From NCBI GenBank assembly GCA_002391525.1, contig DGFE01000012.1, forward strand, positions 1 through 8,479: DNA of 8,479 nt, in the 5' to 3' direction. This stretch comes from Competibacteraceae bacterium UBA3908 (GTDB taxonomy: Bacteria; Pseudomonadota; Gammaproteobacteria; Competibacterales; Competibacteraceae). Below, piece after piece: positions 6,601-8,479 of this stretch. Within the stretch, counting starts at the first letter, position 1, and every line of letters starts with the position of its first letter. The notes beneath the pieces were generated by a model. The model made no database searches. It was not told the DNA's origin and was given only the letters and a program-made list of their open reading frames with translations. The position numbers and the translations under genes were made by a program.

Positions 6601-7662
6601 ATGAAGATTATCAGCGACTGGTTTCAGCGATTTTTCAACGATCCCCAGGCGGTCATCCTGACCGTCGTGTTGGCGCTGGGCACCAGCGTGATCCTGGTTA
6701 TGGGACGGGATCTGGCACCGGTGCTGGCGAGTCTCGTCATCGCTTATCTGCTGGAGGGCATCGTTCAGCTGTTGCAGAACCGGTTGCGCTTGCCGCGATT
6801 GCTGGGGACTGTCGTGGTGTTCGTGCTGTTTCTCGCGTTCGTATTGTTTTTACTGTTTGGCTTGCTGCCGCTGGCCTCGCGACAGTTGACCCAACTGATC
6901 CAGCAGTTTCCCAACATGATCGTCCAGGGCCAGAACCTGTTGCTCAGCCTGCCGGCTTTGTATCCCGAATTCATCACCGAGGCCCAGGTACTGGGCGTCA
7001 TCAATGCCATGAAAGCCGAAATCGCCAACTGGGGCCAGAATGTCCTGACCTGGTCGCTGGCGGCGGGCATGGGGTTCATCACCATCGTCGTTTACCTGGT
7101 GCTGGTGCCGCTGCTGGTCTTTTTCTTCCTGAAGGACAAGGAATTGATTTTAACGTGGCTGCGTGGGTTTCTGCCCCGCGATCACAGTCTGGCGCAGCAG
7201 GTCTGGCGCGAAGTGGACCGGCAGATGGGCAACTACGTGCGCGGGAAGTTTCTGGAAATTCTGGTGGTCTGGGTCGCGACCTACGTGGCGTTCGCCTACA
7301 TGGGACTTCAGTTCGCGATGTTGTTGGCTCTGATGGTGGGGCTGTCGGTCATCGTGCCTTATATCGGGGCGGTGGTGGTGACGGTGCCGGTGGCGCTGGT
7401 GGCGTTCTTTCAATGGGGCTGGGGTTCGGAGTTCCTGTGGCTGCTGGGCGTCTATCTGATCATCCAGGGCCTGGACGGCAACGTGCTGGTGCCGCTGCTG
7501 TTCTCCGAGGTGGTGGATCTGCACCCAATCGCCATCATCGCGGCGGTACTGGTGTTTGGCGGCTTGTGGGGATTCTGGGGGGTGTTCTTCGCCATCCCGC
7601 TGGCGACGGTGGTGCAGTCCATTCTCAAGGCGTGGCCGCGCCCGGCGGTGGTGGTGGGATAG
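6601..7662 (+). CDS. perM: AI-2E family transporter / PerM-like permease
   Basis: This 353-residue hydrophobic protein has the architecture of the AI-2E exporter/PerM family and the same length as E. coli PerM. Membrane segments are visible near residues 17-55 (two), 69-92, 152-178, 217-235, 238-270 and 308-340, with a soluble region about 95-145. Family motifs are PYIGA (253-257), QGLDGNVLVPLLFS (289-302), LHPIAII (307-313) and GFWGVFFAIPLA (324-335). Members include autoinducer-2 exporters and Na+/H+ antiporters, so the substrate cannot be named. The start at 6601 has AAGGGA (6591-6596) four bases upstream and aligns with the family N-terminus; an in-frame ATG at 6553 would add 16 unlikely residues. 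It is transcribed away from yeaG and has no evident functional tie to either neighbour. Confidence 0.93.
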   Translation: MKIISDWFQRFFNDPQAVILTVVLALGTSVILVMGRDLAPVLASLVIAYLLEGIVQLLQNRLRLPRLLGTVVVFVLFLAFVLFLLFGLLPLASRQLTQLIQQFPNMIVQGQNLLLSLPALYPEFITEAQVLGVINAMKAEIANWGQNVLTWSLAAGMGFITIVVYLVLVPLLVFFFLKDKELILTWLRGFLPRDHSLAQQVWREVDRQMGNYVRGKFLEILVVWVATYVAFAYMGLQFAMLLALMVGLSVIVPYIGAVVVTVPVALVAFFQWGWGSEFLWLLGVYLIIQGLDGNVLVPLLFSEVVDLHPIAIIAAVLVFGGLWGFWGVFFAIPLATVVQSILKAWPRPAVVVG

Positions 7663-7681
7663 CGGATTCCGGTGGATGCGC

Positions 7682-7765
7682 CGCTCGCCTGACAGGGCGC
7701 GCGAAAAAAACTCCGAAAAATTGACGATCATCAAAGTAGCCGACTGACGCCCCGCTAGTTTTTTT
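7682..7765 (+). terminator. Possible terminator region after perM
   Basis: The gap between perM and the hydrogenase gene holds a GC hairpin (7682-7703: CGCC/GGCG core with three more pairs beyond one mismatch). A perfect inverted repeat follows, AAAAAAACT (7704-7712) with AGTTTTTTT (7757-7765). A short TAGC/GCTA stem (7737-7740 with 7754-7757) lies directly before the T7 tract. The T-tract gives a plausible plus-strand terminator, but its adjoining stem is weak and the stronger hairpin is followed by A's. Treat it as a candidate only. Confidence 0.35.
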
Positions 7766-7799
7766 AATGTTTGGTTCGGTAACCGGGGGCGCCAGCGTT

Positions 7800-8479
7800 A
7801 TGGATCATTGCAGCGATATCGATCTTGAAGTCCACAAGATCCGGAATCTCGACGGCTACGAGGGAGGGCTGGGCGGACTCACCCGCCGCCAGTTCCTGAC
7901 ATACTGCACCGGAGTCGCGGCGACCTTGGGCCTGTCCTCCCTGATGGGCATCCGGATCGCCGAGGCCGCCACCGCCGCGACGCGCCCGCCCGTCATCTGG
8001 CTGTCGGCGCAGGAATGCACCGGTTGCACCGAGTCGCTGTTGCGCGCCTACCATCCGACGCTCGAAACCCTGATCCTCGACATGATCTCCCTCGACTACC
8101 ACGAGGCCCTGTGCGCGGGGGCCGGCCATCAGGCCGAGGCGCACAAGGCCAAGTCGATGAAGGAGAACTGGGGCAGGTTCGTGCTGGTGGTGGACGGCTC
8201 GATCCCGACCAGAGATGGCGGTATCTATTGCATGGTCGCCGGCAAGCCGATCCTTGAAGCCGTCCGGGAAGCGGCGGAAGGAGCGGCGGCGATCATCGGT
8301 ATCGGCTCCTGCGCCTCCTGGGGCGGCATTCCCTCGAGCGATCCCAACCCCACTCAGGCCAGGCCGGTCCATGCGGTGCTCCCCGGCAAGACCGTCATCA
8401 ACATTCCCGGTTGTCCGCCCAATCCCTACAACTTCCTCTCCACCGTTCTTTATCTGCTCACCTTCGGCAAGCCGCCGGC
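7800..8479 (+). CDS. [NiFe] hydrogenase small subunit, Tat-exported (3' end outside window)
   Basis: 226 codons are visible; the family is usually about 330-380 aa. The N-terminus carries a twin-arginine signal, LTRRQFLT (residues 27-34), followed by a hydrophobic stretch to about residue 57, so the enzyme is exported folded with its large subunit and would face the periplasm. The mature domain begins near PPVIWLSAQECTGCTESLL. Proximal-cluster ligands are Cys73, Cys76, Cys171 (GSCASWGG) and Cys205 (PGCPPNPYN), with the same spacing (98 and 34) as E. coli Hyd-1 Cys17/115/149. The two extra cysteines of oxygen-tolerant enzymes (Hyd-1 Cys19 and Cys120) correspond to Gly75 and Gly176, predicting an ordinary [4Fe-4S] cluster. 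The protein passes electrons from the NiFe site outward; group 1 uptake type is likely, possibly the 1e/Isp class. The start at 7800 has only a G-rich run upstream; an in-frame ATG at 7767 is an alternative without a ribosome site. Confidence 0.93.
   Translation, partial: MDHCSDIDLEVHKIRNLDGYEGGLGGLTRRQFLTYCTGVAATLGLSSLMGIRIAEAATAATRPPVIWLSAQECTGCTESLLRAYHPTLETLILDMISLDYHEALCAGAGHQAEAHKAKSMKENWGRFVLVVDGSIPTRDGGIYCMVAGKPILEAVREAAEGAAAIIGIGSCASWGGIPSSDPNPTQARPVHAVLPGKTVINIPGCPPNPYNFLSTVLYLLTFGKPP

Noticed and set aside
6327..7724. A 465-codon plus-strand frame covering part of the intergenic region and perM
   Set aside because: It overlaps perM in another frame, lacks domains and has no ribosome site. 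The perM frame shows family motifs and membrane segments.

Overview
The window is GC-rich bacterial DNA, about 60% GC by eye. It most resembles a gammaproteobacterium: the kinase and VWA-like proteins read as close relatives of Escherichia coli YeaG and YeaH, followed by a SpoVR/YcgB protein. The small subunit of a periplasmic [NiFe] hydrogenase points to an environmental, possibly sulfur-, nitrogen- or wastewater-associated lineage, but this placement is inference. Bases 1-19 are an exact Tn5/Nextera mosaic-end adapter, so the left edge is a library artefact and the gene there is cut artificially.

Positions 20-5845 hold a minus-strand operon, yeaG (PrkA-type AAA+ serine kinase) - yeaH (DUF444/VWA-like) - spoVR. 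Spacing is tight: 15 nt between yeaG and yeaH, then an ATGA stop/start overlap. The main discovery is in spoVR. Its single open frame is interrupted by a 406-residue intein (579-1796), inserted inside the family's signature motif (Asn-Glu-Gly-Trp-Ala, then Phe-Trp-His-Tyr). The intein has Cys1, splicing blocks A/B/F, a terminal His-Asn followed by a Cys +1, a two-motif LAGLIDADG homing endonuclease with both acidic residues present, and a helix-turn-helix-like segment resembling IS3-type transposase OrfA.

Positions 5846-6600 are a non-coding divergent region. It holds a good sigma-54 -24/-12 element aimed at yeaG and, about 225 bp upstream of it, a perfect 17-bp palindrome matching the NtrC enhancer pattern with a third half-site next to it. 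This fits the known nitrogen-stress (RpoN/NtrC) control of yeaGH in E. coli. Several smaller palindromes lie between.

On the plus strand, 6601-7662 encodes a PerM/AI-2E-family membrane protein. After a short spacer with an A7/T7 inverted repeat comes the 5' part of a Tat-exported [NiFe] hydrogenase small subunit (7800 to the window end). It has the standard four-cysteine proximal cluster and not the six-cysteine oxygen-tolerant version.

Together the left half looks like a nitrogen/stress-responsive kinase-VWA-SpoVR module in which the last protein must splice itself to become functional. The right-hand genes have no evident link to it.
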